Below are positions 7,191 through 15,247 of a stretch of 54,551 nt of DNA, piece after piece. This stretch comes from an uncultured Collinsella sp. (GTDB lineage: Bacteria > Actinomycetota > Coriobacteriia > Coriobacteriales > Coriobacteriaceae), in NCBI GenBank assembly GCA_900543605.1, contig UQSK01000006.1, forward strand, positions 1 to 54,551. Direction: 5' to 3'. Position numbers and translations under genes: made by a program. The notes under the pieces are model-generated. The model was not told where the DNA came from, ran no database searches, and saw only the letters and a program-made list of their open reading frames with translations. Numbering within the stretch: the stretch's first letter is position 1; every line of letters begins with the position of its first letter.

Positions 7191-8267
7191 TTACACGTTA
7201 AAGCGGAAGTGCACGACGTCGCCATCGGCCATGACATAGTCCTTGCCCTCAATACGCAGCTTGCCGGCGGCCTTGGCGCCCTGCTCGCCGCCGAGCTCGA
7301 TGTAGTCGTCGTAGCCAATGACCTCGGCCTTAATAAAGCCGCGCTCAAAGTCGGTGTGGATGACACCGGCGGCCTGCGGGGCGGTCGCGCCTTGGCGAAC
7401 CGTCCAGGCCTTGACCTCCATCTCGCCGGCCGTAAAGAACGACTGCAGGCCGAGCAGCTTGTAGGCTGCCTGCGCGAGCACGTCCAGACCGGGCTGCTCC
7501 AGGCCCAGGCTCTCCAGGTAGTCGGCGGCGTCCTCGGGATCGAGCTCGGAAAGCTCGGCCTCGATCTTGGCGCAGATAGGCAGCGGCTTGACGCCGTCGA
7601 TGGGCGCCAGATCGTCGTTGAGCATATCCTCGTCCACGTTGGCCACATACAGGATGGGCTTCATAGTGAGCAGGAACAGGCCCTTGGCGGCGGCACGCTC
7701 CTCGTCGGTCATCTCCATGGATGCGGCGCGCTTGCCCTCGTTGAGCCAGGCAAGCAGGCGCTTGGCCACCTCGAACTTGGGCATGAGCTCCTTGTCGCGC
7801 TTGGCCTCCTTCTCGAGCTTGGGCAGCTGCTTCTCGAGCGTGCCCATGTCGGCCAGGATGAGCTCGGTCATGATGGTGTCGGCATCGCCGGCAGGATCGA
7901 CGAACTCGCCCGTGCGGCCCACCTCACGCATGACGTTGGGGTCCTTAAAGTAGCGCACGACCTCGCAGATGGCGTCGGTCTCGCGGATGTTTGCCAAGAA
8001 CTGGTTGCCCAGACCCTCGCCCTCGTTGGCACCCTTCACCAGGCCCGCGATGTCGACAAACTCGACCGTAGCCGGCACAATGCGGCCCGGGTTGACGATG
8101 TCGGCGAGCTTTTGCAGGCGGCTATCGGGCACGTCGACGATACCCACGTTGGGGTCGATCGTGGCGAACGGGTAGTTGGCGGCAAGGCCGGTCTTTTTGG
8201 TAAGCGCGGTGAACAGCGTCGACTTGCCCACGTTGGGCAGGCCCACGATACCGATGGAAAGGGACAC
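7191..8267 (-). CDS. ychF: Redox-regulated ATPase/GTPase YchF (Obg-like)
   Basis: A 358-residue ribosome-associated P-loop ATPase of the OLA1/YchF family. N-terminal G1 is GLPNVGKSTLF; G3 region VEFVDIAGLVKGANEGEGLG; the G4-like NVDEDML replaces NKxD, which explains the ATP preference in the family. A coiled-coil insertion (about 130-200) and a C-terminal TGS domain (SFFTAGEMEVKAWT to the end) follow. The start is GTG 8267 because AAAAGGAGC lies 6 nt upstream and the protein then opens SLSIGIVGLPN as in homologues; the longer frame upstream is not homologous. YchF acts in translation and stress response. Confidence 0.96.
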   Translation of the reverse strand: MSLSIGIVGLPNVGKSTLFTALTKKTGLAANYPFATIDPNVGIVDVPDSRLQKLADIVNPGRIVPATVEFVDIAGLVKGANEGEGLGNQFLANIRETDAICEVVRYFKDPNVMREVGRTGEFVDPAGDADTIMTELILADMGTLEKQLPKLEKEAKRDKELMPKFEVAKRLLAWLNEGKRAASMEMTDEERAAAKGLFLLTMKPILYVANVDEDMLNDDLAPIDGVKPLPICAKIEAELSELDPEDAADYLESLGLEQPGLDVLAQAAYKLLGLQSFFTAGEMEVKAWTVRQGATAPQAAGVIHTDFERGFIKAEVIGYDDYIELGGEQGAKAAGKLRIEGKDYVMADGDVVHFRFNV

Positions 8268-8310
8268 GACAGCTCCTTTTGGTACAGGTACTTCAAACTG
8301 CATAAGTATA

Positions 8311-8354
8311 GCGCCGCCGCAGCATCCGGGCGAATCCGGACACCGCGGCGGCGC
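8311..8354 (-). terminator. Strong hairpin downstream of the GH4 gene
   Basis: GCGCCGCCGC (8311-8320) pairs with GCGGCGGCGC (8345-8354), with an inner TCCGG/CCGGA pairing. It lies about 40 nt after the GH4 stop on the minus strand. No clear U-run follows, so termination is likely but not certain. Confidence 0.5.
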
Positions 8355-8394
8355 AAATGAAGCAGAGATGCGTAAGAGTTCGAGACAGCAGTCC

Positions 8395-9738
8395 TTACTT
8401 AAGCTCGGGCCAGAAATCCTTGTTGGCCTCGATGAGCTCGTCCAGGATCTGCTTAGCAACGCTTGCCGAAGGAATGGTCTTGGAGAGCGTGAGCGCCTGC
8501 CAGAGCTTCTGGTAGCTGCCCTCGACCCAAGCCTGGACAACGAGCTTCTCAACGGAAACCTGCTGCTCCATCAGGCCCTTCTGGAACTGCGGAATCGGGC
8601 CCTGGCAGATCTTCTCAAAGCCGTTGGAACCGACGATGCAAGGCACCTCGACCATGGCCGTCGGGTCGAAGTTGGGCACAGCGCCATCGTTGGGGACGAT
8701 CAGCAGGAAGCGCTCGAGCGTGTTCTCGGCCAGTGCGCAGGCAAGGTCGACGATGTAGTTGGCGTGTACGTCGGGCTCAAAGCCGCCGTCCTTGGCAGTA
8801 CCCTTGGCGATGATGTCGCGGCAAGCGCCAAAGACCTTCTTCTCGCGGCCGTCCATAACCTCATTGGCGCGAGTGTAGTTGGGGTCAGACGTCTCGACGA
8901 CATAGTCCGGGTACAGGTAGTACTTGAGGTAGGTATTGGGAATCGTCTCGGGATCGACAGCATAGACATCTTTGGCCTTGCCGAAGGTGTGAATCCAGCT
9001 CTCCTCGACGTGCTGCTCCTTACCGGCCTCGTGCTCAATGCCGTCCAAGTAGCCGTTCTTTGCCATGTGCTCCTTGATCTGCGGCATGAGGTCGTTGCCC
9101 TCCTTGTCGTAGATTTTGCTCCACCAACCAAAGTGGTTGAGGCCGTAGTAGCTATACTGCAGCTCGCGACGATCCTTGATGCCGCACATACGGCTCATCT
9201 TATCCATGAGGTCGATCGGCATGTCGCAGATGTTGATGATGCGGCTGTTGGGGCGCAGCACGCGGCAGGCCTCGGCGACGATGGCCGCGGGGTTGGAGTA
9301 GTTGAGCATCCAGGCGTTGGGGCTGTACTTCTCCATGTAGTCGAGGATCTCGATGACACCACCGATGGAGCGCATGCCGTAGGCGATACCGCCGGCACCG
9401 CAGGTCTCTTGGCCAACGCAGCCGTACTTGAGAGGAATCTTCTCGTCGAGCTCACGCATGGCGTACAGGCCAACGCGGATGTGAGCAAGCACGAAGTCGG
9501 TCCCGGTGAATGCGGTCTCGGGGTCGGTGGTATAGCTAAACTCAACCTCGGGGGCGTTCTCGTGGAAGTAGATCTCGCAGGCCTTTGCCACGATCTCCTG
9601 GCGCTCGGCGTTGTTGTCGTAGAAGGTCACCTTGTTGACCGGGAAGCGGTCGCGCTCCTCAAGCAGCATCAGGGCAATGCCCGGAGTGAAAGTAGAGCCA
9701 CCGCCGGCAATGGTCACGGCATAGTTTTTCTTGGACAT
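8395..9738 (-). CDS. glvA: 6-phospho-alpha-glucosidase, glycoside hydrolase family 4
   Basis: A 447-residue GH4 enzyme, which cleaves 6'-phosphorylated alpha-glucosides (maltose-6'-P type) by an NAD- and Mn-dependent oxidation/elimination mechanism. The N-terminal NAD motif AGGGSTFTPG opens a Rossmann fold. C171-D172 in INICDMPIDLM and H202 in GLNHFGWW are the metal ligand, acid and metal-ligand positions of the GlvA/MalH/AglB group; C171 separates 6-P-alpha-glucosidases from several other GH4 branches. GGAGGA precedes the ATG. The EIICB gene lies directly upstream in the same direction, so imported phospho-sugars feed this enzyme. Exact substrates cannot be read from sequence. Confidence 0.93.
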   Translation of the reverse strand: MSKKNYAVTIAGGGSTFTPGIALMLLEERDRFPVNKVTFYDNNAERQEIVAKACEIYFHENAPEVEFSYTTDPETAFTGTDFVLAHIRVGLYAMRELDEKIPLKYGCVGQETCGAGGIAYGMRSIGGVIEILDYMEKYSPNAWMLNYSNPAAIVAEACRVLRPNSRIINICDMPIDLMDKMSRMCGIKDRRELQYSYYGLNHFGWWSKIYDKEGNDLMPQIKEHMAKNGYLDGIEHEAGKEQHVEESWIHTFGKAKDVYAVDPETIPNTYLKYYLYPDYVVETSDPNYTRANEVMDGREKKVFGACRDIIAKGTAKDGGFEPDVHANYIVDLACALAENTLERFLLIVPNDGAVPNFDPTAMVEVPCIVGSNGFEKICQGPIPQFQKGLMEQQVSVEKLVVQAWVEGSYQKLWQALTLSKTIPSASVAKQILDELIEANKDFWPELK

Positions 9739-9835
9739 GATGTCCTCCTCATTCTGGCCGCTTGCTCAATCCATCCCCGCACGCGGCCTGTACGGTTTGG
9801 AATTGTTACCTAGAAGTGGAGTTTTTTATCTCTAG

Positions 9836-9875
9836 AATCGGCCTTGCGGTGCATACCGGCTCTGCAAGGCCGATT
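9836..9875. repeat. 12-bp intercistronic hairpin between the PTS and GH4 genes
   Basis: AATCGGCCTTGC (9836-9847) pairs perfectly with 9864-9875. On the transcribed minus strand no U-run follows, so it more likely stabilises or separates the EIICB message from the GH4 message than ends transcription. Confidence 0.55.
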
Positions 9876-9893
9876 GTTTCGATGGACGATGGT

Positions 9894-11504
9894 TTACAGA
9901 AGACTCTCGAACTTCAGAAGACTCTCGAACTTCTCGCGAACCTGCGGGACGGTAAGGCCGATGATGACCTGGATTGACTGACCTTGGACCACCAAGCCAT
10001 GCGTACCGATCGCCTTGAAGGAAGCCTCGGGTGCAACGAGGCCCTTGTCCTTGACGTTAACGCGCAGACGGGTAGCGCAGTTAGTTACATCGATGATGTT
10101 ATCCATGCCACCGAGCAGATCGAGGATGTTCTCGGCAAGCACCAAGCGCTCATCATCTTTACTCTGGGCGACCGATTTGCCAGCAGCAGCACCGCCCTGC
10201 TTTTGCTTGTAGTCGGCCTTGGACTTGAGCTCGACCTCAACATCGTCATCCTCGCGACCGGGGGTCTTAAAGTCGAACTTGACGATCAGGAAGCGGAAGA
10301 CCACGACCCAAAGGGCGGTAAAGCACAGACCGACAAGGATGGAGATGGCGTACTGCAGACCGTGTGCGGCCCAAAGGGGCAGCCAGTCCCACGAGAGCAT
10401 CGAGATGATACCGCCGTCGAAGATGCCCACGACGCCAAGGAGGTTTTGAGCCATGCAGCCGAGCGCTCCGAGCACGCAGTGGACGACGAACAGGCCGGGC
10501 GCGATGAACAGGAAGGTGAAGTCAAGCGGCTCGGTAATACCGCAAAGCATAGCGGTAAGGGTGACCGGGATCAGCAGAGCCTTGACGCGCTGCTTGCGCT
10601 CGGGTTTGGCGGTCATATAAAACGCAATGGCGACGCCAAGCGAGCCGAAGACCTTAGTCCAACCAGGGCAGGTATAGGCAGCCCAGGGTGCGGCATCCTT
10701 AAGAGCAACGCTCGGATCGGCAGCCAGTTGGGGCAGGATGTTGGCCCAAGCAGCAAAGATGCCGCCGTTGACCGCCGCGTTGTCGTAATAGAACGGCGTA
10801 TAGATAAAGTGGTGCAGGCCTGTAGGGATCAGCACGCGCTCGAAGAAAGCAAAGACACCCACGCCAAACGTACCGGCGGAAAGGATGAATCCCTGGAAGG
10901 CAGAGATAGCAGCCTGAACATGCGGCCACACCAGGCAGGCGATAAGAGCGACCGGAACCATAACGAAGAAACCGATCATATAGATGAACACGGAACCCGA
11001 GAACACGCCCAGCCACTCGGGGAGCTCGGTGTCGAAGAACTTATTATGCAGCATCGTGGCGATACCAGAGATAATGAGCGCGCCCATGATGCCCATATCA
11101 AGCGTTTTGATGCTTGCGATAGTGGCAAGACCAGTACCGCTGCCCGCCTCGACAGAGTAGTCGACCCCAAAGACAGGGCCCCACTGCCCCAAGATTGTGC
11201 TTACAAAGTAGTTGAAGGTAAGGTAGATGGCCAAAGCCTCCATGCAGCAGCGAGCGTTCTGCTTGTTCGCGAGCGAGATTGGCAACGCTACGCAAAACAG
11301 CAACGGCATCTGGTTAAAGAGCGTCCAACCACCCTGGAGCAGCACATTCCAGCAATCAAACCAAAGATGGCCCGCAGTGGCCATCTCGCCAAAGATCGCC
11401 TCGGTGGTGAACAACGTACCCAGGCCGACGACGATTCCGGAAAATGCGAAAAGAATTGCAGGCGTGTACATTGCACCGCCGAAACGTTGTATCTTTTGCA
11501 TCAT
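9894..11504 (-). CDS. PTS alpha-glucoside permease, EIICB
   Basis: A 536-residue sugar phosphotransferase permease. EIIC (about 1-420) has some ten membrane helices and motifs typical of the glucose/alpha-glucoside superfamily (FMTAKPERKQRVKALLIP, then GITEPLDFTFLFIAPGLFVV). A charged linker leads to EIIB (about 450-536) with the phospho-cysteine C476 in VTNCATRLRVNV. There is no EIIA domain, so phosphate must come from a separate IIA protein. ATG 11504 follows AGAGGGGG; further in-frame ATGs flank it. The extreme C-terminus repeats FESLLK because of an 18-bp tandem duplication. Together with the GH4 enzyme it imports and splits alpha-glucosides. Confidence 0.94.
   Translation of the reverse strand: MMQKIQRFGGAMYTPAILFAFSGIVVGLGTLFTTEAIFGEMATAGHLWFDCWNVLLQGGWTLFNQMPLLFCVALPISLANKQNARCCMEALAIYLTFNYFVSTILGQWGPVFGVDYSVEAGSGTGLATIASIKTLDMGIMGALIISGIATMLHNKFFDTELPEWLGVFSGSVFIYMIGFFVMVPVALIACLVWPHVQAAISAFQGFILSAGTFGVGVFAFFERVLIPTGLHHFIYTPFYYDNAAVNGGIFAAWANILPQLAADPSVALKDAAPWAAYTCPGWTKVFGSLGVAIAFYMTAKPERKQRVKALLIPVTLTAMLCGITEPLDFTFLFIAPGLFVVHCVLGALGCMAQNLLGVVGIFDGGIISMLSWDWLPLWAAHGLQYAISILVGLCFTALWVVVFRFLIVKFDFKTPGREDDDVEVELKSKADYKQKQGGAAAGKSVAQSKDDERLVLAENILDLLGGMDNIIDVTNCATRLRVNVKDKGLVAPEASFKAIGTHGLVVQGQSIQVIIGLTVPQVREKFESLLKFESLL
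9897..9932. repeat. 18-bp exact tandem duplication in the 3' end of the EIICB gene
   Basis: 9897-9914 and 9915-9932 are identical (CAGAAGACTCTCGAACTT). The duplication keeps frame and gives the C-terminal ending FESLLKFESLL. Confidence 0.95.
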
Positions 11505-11649
11505 GACGGGGAATCCCCCTCTCTTCATTCGGAGCGACTGCGGTTTTGGCTTCACTCGAGACCGCAGACGCGCCGTTTGCGTGTACCTCGTGCAATAGGA
11601 CGGGTGGGCCCGCTTCCCTGACTTCTTGCGCTTCTATTTTTATCATATC

Positions 11650-11665
11650 ACTTATCTAGACAAGT
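11650..11665. promoter_or_regulatory. GntR-type operator upstream of the PTS gene
   Basis: ACTTATCTAGACAAGT is a near-perfect palindrome (one mismatched pair) of the TTGTCTAGACAA type bound by GntR/HutC (TreR-like) repressors. It lies about 145 nt upstream of the EIICB start, in the divergent interval. Confidence 0.65.
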
Positions 11666-11780
11666 TAGCATAAATACTACGGTCGGTAAACGGTTGATTA
11701 TTGGCCGTAAACGGTATATGTCCAGTATTTCGCCTGTTAAATCTGACATAGCTGATGGCTGCATTTCATTTTTCCTTTCT

Positions 11781-11815
11781 ACTTGTCTAGATGTGCTTGT
11801 CTATATCTATAGACA
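11781..11815. promoter_or_regulatory. Two more GntR-type operator sites before the dehydrogenase
   Basis: ACTTGTCTAGATGT (11781-11794) shares its half-site with the palindrome at 11650. TGTCTATA (11798-11805) and TATAGACA (11808-11815) form a perfect palindrome with a 2-nt centre. Both sit just upstream of the gene at 11862. The nearby GntR/UTRA gene is the obvious candidate regulator. Confidence 0.68.
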
Positions 11816-11861
11816 TGCCTATACTTCATTACAACATTCACCGCCACGTTAAGGAGTCACC

Positions 11862-12887
11862 ATGAAAAGCGCGGTCTTCTATGGAAAGCACGACCTCAGA
11901 GTCGAGGAATCGGCAAAGCCGGCCGTGGGCAGGCGCGACGTTCTGATCAACGTCAAAGCTTGCGGCGTCTGCGGTACCGACGTTCATATCTATGAAGGCG
12001 ACAAGGGTGCAGCCGACGTTACCCCGCCCACGATCCTTGGTCATGAGTTTGCGGGCGTTGTCGAGGCCGTGGGCAGCGACGTCGCTGGCTTTAAACCGGG
12101 CGATCGCGTGTGCATCGACCCAAACCATCCCTGCGGCTGCTGCGAACCCTGCCGCGACGGAATCAACCACTACTGCGAGCATATGACCGGTTACGGCACC
12201 ACCGTTAACGGCGGCTTTGCCGAGTACTGCTCCGTCGATATGCAGCAAGTCTACAAGTTGGGCGATCACACCAGCTTCGAGCAGGGCGCCATGACCGAGC
12301 CCGTCGCCTGCTGCCTGCACGGCATCGATATGTGCAACATCAAGCCCGGCAGCACAGTTGTCGTTATCGGCGGTGGCATGATCGGTCTGCTCATGATGCA
12401 GCTTGCTAAAAACGCCGGCGCCACCAAGGTTGTCTTGCTCGAGCCCGTCGAAGGCAAGCGCGAGGTTGCGCTCAAACTCGGCGCCGACCTGGCAATTGAT
12501 TCCATCCACGAGGACGTCCCGGCCCGCCTGGAGCAGGAGGGCGTCGGCAACGTCGATGTCGTTATCGAGTGTGTTGGCAAGCCCGTCACCATCGAGCAGG
12601 CCATCCAGATCGCCGGCCACAAGGCTACGGTCATGATGTTCGGCCTCACCAAGCCCGATGAGACAATCACCGTCAAGCCCTTCGAGGTCTTCCAGAAGGA
12701 GCTTGTGCTCACCTCGTCCTACATTAACCCTTATACGCAGCGTCGCGCGCTCGAGCTCATCGACTCTGGCAGGCTCGACGTATCCTCGATGGTCGCCAAG
12801 GTGGCTTCCCTCGACGAACTCGGCGCCATCCTGTCAGACCCAGCTCTGCGTGCCATGGGTAAATATATAATCGACCCCAGCAAGTAA
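11862..12887 (+). CDS. Zinc-dependent medium-chain dehydrogenase (sorbitol/threonine dehydrogenase-like)
   Basis: A 341-residue alcohol/polyol dehydrogenase. Catalytic zinc ligands are C37 (ACGVCGTDVH), H61 and E62 (GHEFAG). The structural zinc site has the correct spacing C91-x2-C94-x2-C97-x7-C105. The Rossmann motif is VVIGGGMIGLL. AAGGAG precedes the ATG. It is divergent from the alpha-glucoside PTS/GH4 genes, shares operator-like palindromes with them, and is followed by a GntR regulator, so it probably works on a product of the same substrates, perhaps a sugar alcohol released from a compound such as maltitol. That substrate is inference; threonine- or sorbitol-type activity cannot be separated by eye. 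Confidence 0.88.
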   Translation: MKSAVFYGKHDLRVEESAKPAVGRRDVLINVKACGVCGTDVHIYEGDKGAADVTPPTILGHEFAGVVEAVGSDVAGFKPGDRVCIDPNHPCGCCEPCRDGINHYCEHMTGYGTTVNGGFAEYCSVDMQQVYKLGDHTSFEQGAMTEPVACCLHGIDMCNIKPGSTVVVIGGGMIGLLMMQLAKNAGATKVVLLEPVEGKREVALKLGADLAIDSIHEDVPARLEQEGVGNVDVVIECVGKPVTIEQAIQIAGHKATVMMFGLTKPDETITVKPFEVFQKELVLTSSYINPYTQRRALELIDSGRLDVSSMVAKVASLDELGAILSDPALRAMGKYIIDPSK

Positions 12888-12952
12888 ATCGATCGACACC
12901 TGCGCGAGCGGTCCTCATCCACCGCTCGCGCACCCTGCTCTAGGAGACCGTC

Positions 12953-13708
12953 ATGGCGCGAGCCATCTTCCAAACTATTTATGACAACGTGAAGCAGTCG
13001 ATTGACGACGGCACATACGCCTATCAGAGTTATCTGCCTTCGGAGACTGAGCTCACGCAGCTGTTTGACTGTTCGCGCATGACGGTCCGTCGCGCCATCT
13101 CGATGCTTGCGGCAGACGGTTACGTGCTCCCCCAGCAAGGCAAAGGCATGCGCGTCATTCGCAACATCAGTGACGAGAAGAGTCGTGGTGGCGGCGGACT
13201 CGAGACCTTTAAGGAAATCGCGGTCAACCGAGGCTTTGAGCTCAAGACTGTCACCACCGTCTTTGAGCTCCTCATCTGCAGCAAGGCGCTCTCCAAGATT
13301 ACCGGGTTTCCCGAAGGCTGTGAGCTCACACGCGCCAAACGCATCCGTTATGCAGACGGACAAGCCGTGTGCTCCGACGACTCCTATTACCTAAGCTCAC
13401 AAGTACCGGGGCTGACACCCGAGATTGTCAACGACTCGATCTATCGTTACCTCGAAGAAGATCTTGGCATTAAGATTGCCACGGGCAAACGCGATGTGAC
13501 GATCGAGCATCCCACGCCCGAGGATACGCGCGTGCTCGATCTCGACGACTTTAACGCACTCGCCGTTATACGCGGGCAGACCTACAACGCCGACGGCATC
13601 CTTATGGAATACACCGAGACCAAACAGGTTCCCGGGTTCTTTTTGCTCCATGAAACCGTGACGCGCAACGGTACCGGTCGAACCGGCCACCAAAGCAGCA
13701 TGAACTAA
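12953..13708 (+). CDS. GntR-family regulator with UTRA effector domain
   Basis: A 251-residue HutC/TreR-type repressor. The winged HTH (about 5-70) shows YLPSETELTQLFDCSRMTVR followed by RAISMLAADGYVLPQQGKG, the family signature. The UTRA ligand domain (about 95-240) includes TRAKRIRYADGQAVCSDDSYY and LAVIRGQTYNADGILMEYTE. Such regulators sense phosphorylated sugars or related metabolites. CTAGGAGA precedes the ATG. It lies 65 nt after the dehydrogenase gene on the same strand and is probably co-transcribed with it. The TGTCTA-type palindromes at 11650-11815 are likely targets, which would give control of both arms of the alpha-glucoside locus. Confidence 0.92.
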   Translation: MARAIFQTIYDNVKQSIDDGTYAYQSYLPSETELTQLFDCSRMTVRRAISMLAADGYVLPQQGKGMRVIRNISDEKSRGGGGLETFKEIAVNRGFELKTVTTVFELLICSKALSKITGFPEGCELTRAKRIRYADGQAVCSDDSYYLSSQVPGLTPEIVNDSIYRYLEEDLGIKIATGKRDVTIEHPTPEDTRVLDLDDFNALAVIRGQTYNADGILMEYTETKQVPGFFLLHETVTRNGTGRTGHQSSMN

Positions 13709-13717
13709 CCATTTATT

Positions 13718-13789
13718 AGTTGCGGTGGAATAGTTCCTAGAATGGCCCGCTTAAGGGCAAAACAGGAACTATTCCACCGCAACTTTTTT
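13718..13789 (+). terminator. Long-stem terminator after the GntR gene
   Basis: Arms 13718-13738 and 13764-13784 are perfectly complementary (21 bp), enclose a smaller GCCC/GGGC hairpin, and are followed by TTTTTT. The stem is far longer than a normal terminator needs; it may be a dispersed palindromic repeat used as a terminator. Confidence 0.85.
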
Positions 13790-13839
13790 GGCTGGCGGGG
13801 CAATACCCGTTCCACCGGCCATCATTTACGCTCGTTTAG

Positions 13840-15093
13840 CTAGTCCGCGAGCTTTTCCACTTGGTCGAGCATCTTGTTGAGCTTTTCCTTTGCCTCGGCC
13901 TTGACCTTCTCGGCCTCCTCGTGGGCCTTGGCCTTCTGGGCGGCCTTCTCCTCGGCCTCGGGATCGACGACGATCAGGTTGGATGCATCGTGTTCAACCA
14001 ACTTGAGCGCATGCTCGGGACACACCTTGACGCAGGCACCGCAGCCCAAGCAATACGTCGACTCCAACGCAAAGCGGCCGCTTCCCACCAAATCGCAGGC
14101 GAACGTGGGGCACACGTTGACGCACTCGCCGCACGACGTGCACTTGTCAAAATCGCACTCCGGCGTGCTCACCTGCATATTCTGGGCAAGCTCGGGGTGG
14201 TTTTGCAATGTCGAGAGCACCAGCTGCCGCCCATGCGTGAGCGAACGGCGGCGCTTGGTCGTCGTGGTACCGCACATGGTGTTGAGCGTGCGCTCCAGCT
14301 GGGTAATCTGGTGACGGTGGGCCTTCAACTTCTGCGTCACCGAGGCCAGCGCCGCCGTCGCCGGGTTGAGCTTGGTCACCGTTAGGCCCGTGGTGCGGGC
14401 AATCTTTTCCATGTACTCCTTGCGCTCGTACTCGCGGCGCTTATGGCACTTGAGGCTCTTGGGGTCGACCGCCAGGCCCATACCCGTGCCAGACCACTCC
14501 TCGGCCTTCGCAATCGCCTCGCCCAGAATGTCCTCACCGCCGGTGTTGCGGCATTTATCGCACACACCCAACGGCAGGTACACGCTCACGTTGGGATAGT
14601 CCGCCAGTACCGAGAACCAGGTCTCGGCCGTAATATCGCCCACGCAGGCAACGACGACTTCGTTCTCACGCGGCATGCGCTTGAGGGCGCGCGTGCAGGT
14701 GACGTAGGCGGTCTCGTGGCTCGTAGCAGCAGAGACGATATCGTCATACAGGTTTTTAGGCGCCAGGCGCGGCGAAATGATCGCCTCGGTCGGGCAGGCA
14801 GCGGCGCACAGGCCGCACTTGCGACAGGAGTCGAGGATCTCGATGGAGTCTTCCTCGACCTCGATAGCGTTGACCGGGCACACGTCCATGCACGCGGTGC
14901 AGCCGCTCTTTTCGTTTTTGCAGGTCAAGCACGGAATGGTGTTGCCGCGCGGACGCTCCTTGTAGTCAGCAGGATTCCATTGCGGCGCCGACGGATCGAG
15001 TACATCGGTCACACCGCCAAGCGGGTTTTTAAGAAAGTCGAAACCCTTGCTGATCTCGATAATGTCATCAAACAGATCGTGTTCCTGCGCCAT
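13840..15093 (-). CDS. Polyferredoxin-type protein with four 4Fe-4S motifs
   Basis: A 417-residue cytosolic iron-sulfur protein. Two N-terminal clusters (about 55-105: a C..C.....C..C...CP motif, then SCRKCGLCAAACPTEAI) and two C-terminal clusters (about 310-370: DKCTSCGECVNVCPTFAC and YCLGCGACVKVCPEHAL) flank a middle region with extra Cys residues (TCTRALKRM, VCDKCRN, KCHKRREYERK). The tail is a charged Ala/Lys/Glu coiled coil. It is probably an electron carrier or module of a larger oxidoreductase, but no partner gene adjoins it. ATG 15093 follows GGGAGGGG; a start 10 codons upstream would overlap the ribosome site. Confidence 0.87.
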   Translation of the reverse strand: MAQEHDLFDDIIEISKGFDFLKNPLGGVTDVLDPSAPQWNPADYKERPRGNTIPCLTCKNEKSGCTACMDVCPVNAIEVEEDSIEILDSCRKCGLCAAACPTEAIISPRLAPKNLYDDIVSAATSHETAYVTCTRALKRMPRENEVVVACVGDITAETWFSVLADYPNVSVYLPLGVCDKCRNTGGEDILGEAIAKAEEWSGTGMGLAVDPKSLKCHKRREYERKEYMEKIARTTGLTVTKLNPATAALASVTQKLKAHRHQITQLERTLNTMCGTTTTKRRRSLTHGRQLVLSTLQNHPELAQNMQVSTPECDFDKCTSCGECVNVCPTFACDLVGSGRFALESTYCLGCGACVKVCPEHALKLVEHDASNLIVVDPEAEEKAAQKAKAHEEAEKVKAEAKEKLNKMLDQVEKLAD

Positions 15094-15212
15094 GCGCGGC
15101 CCCTCCCTGAGCAGTGCAAACAAGCAAGAGATAATGATACGCTATCGGCCCACGCCTCGGGCAAATTACACGCGGAGCACCTTTGAGGCAAATAGACCTA
15201 CAATCTATTGCT

Positions 15213-15230
15213 AACCTAATCGCCTAGGTT
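15213..15230. promoter_or_regulatory. Possible operator before the hydroxyacid dehydrogenase
   Basis: AACCTA (15213-15218) and TAGGTT (15225-15230) form a palindrome with a 6-nt centre, just upstream of the ribosome site. The bound protein is unknown. Confidence 0.3.
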
Positions 15231-15247
15231 TATTGAGGAGTCACAAG

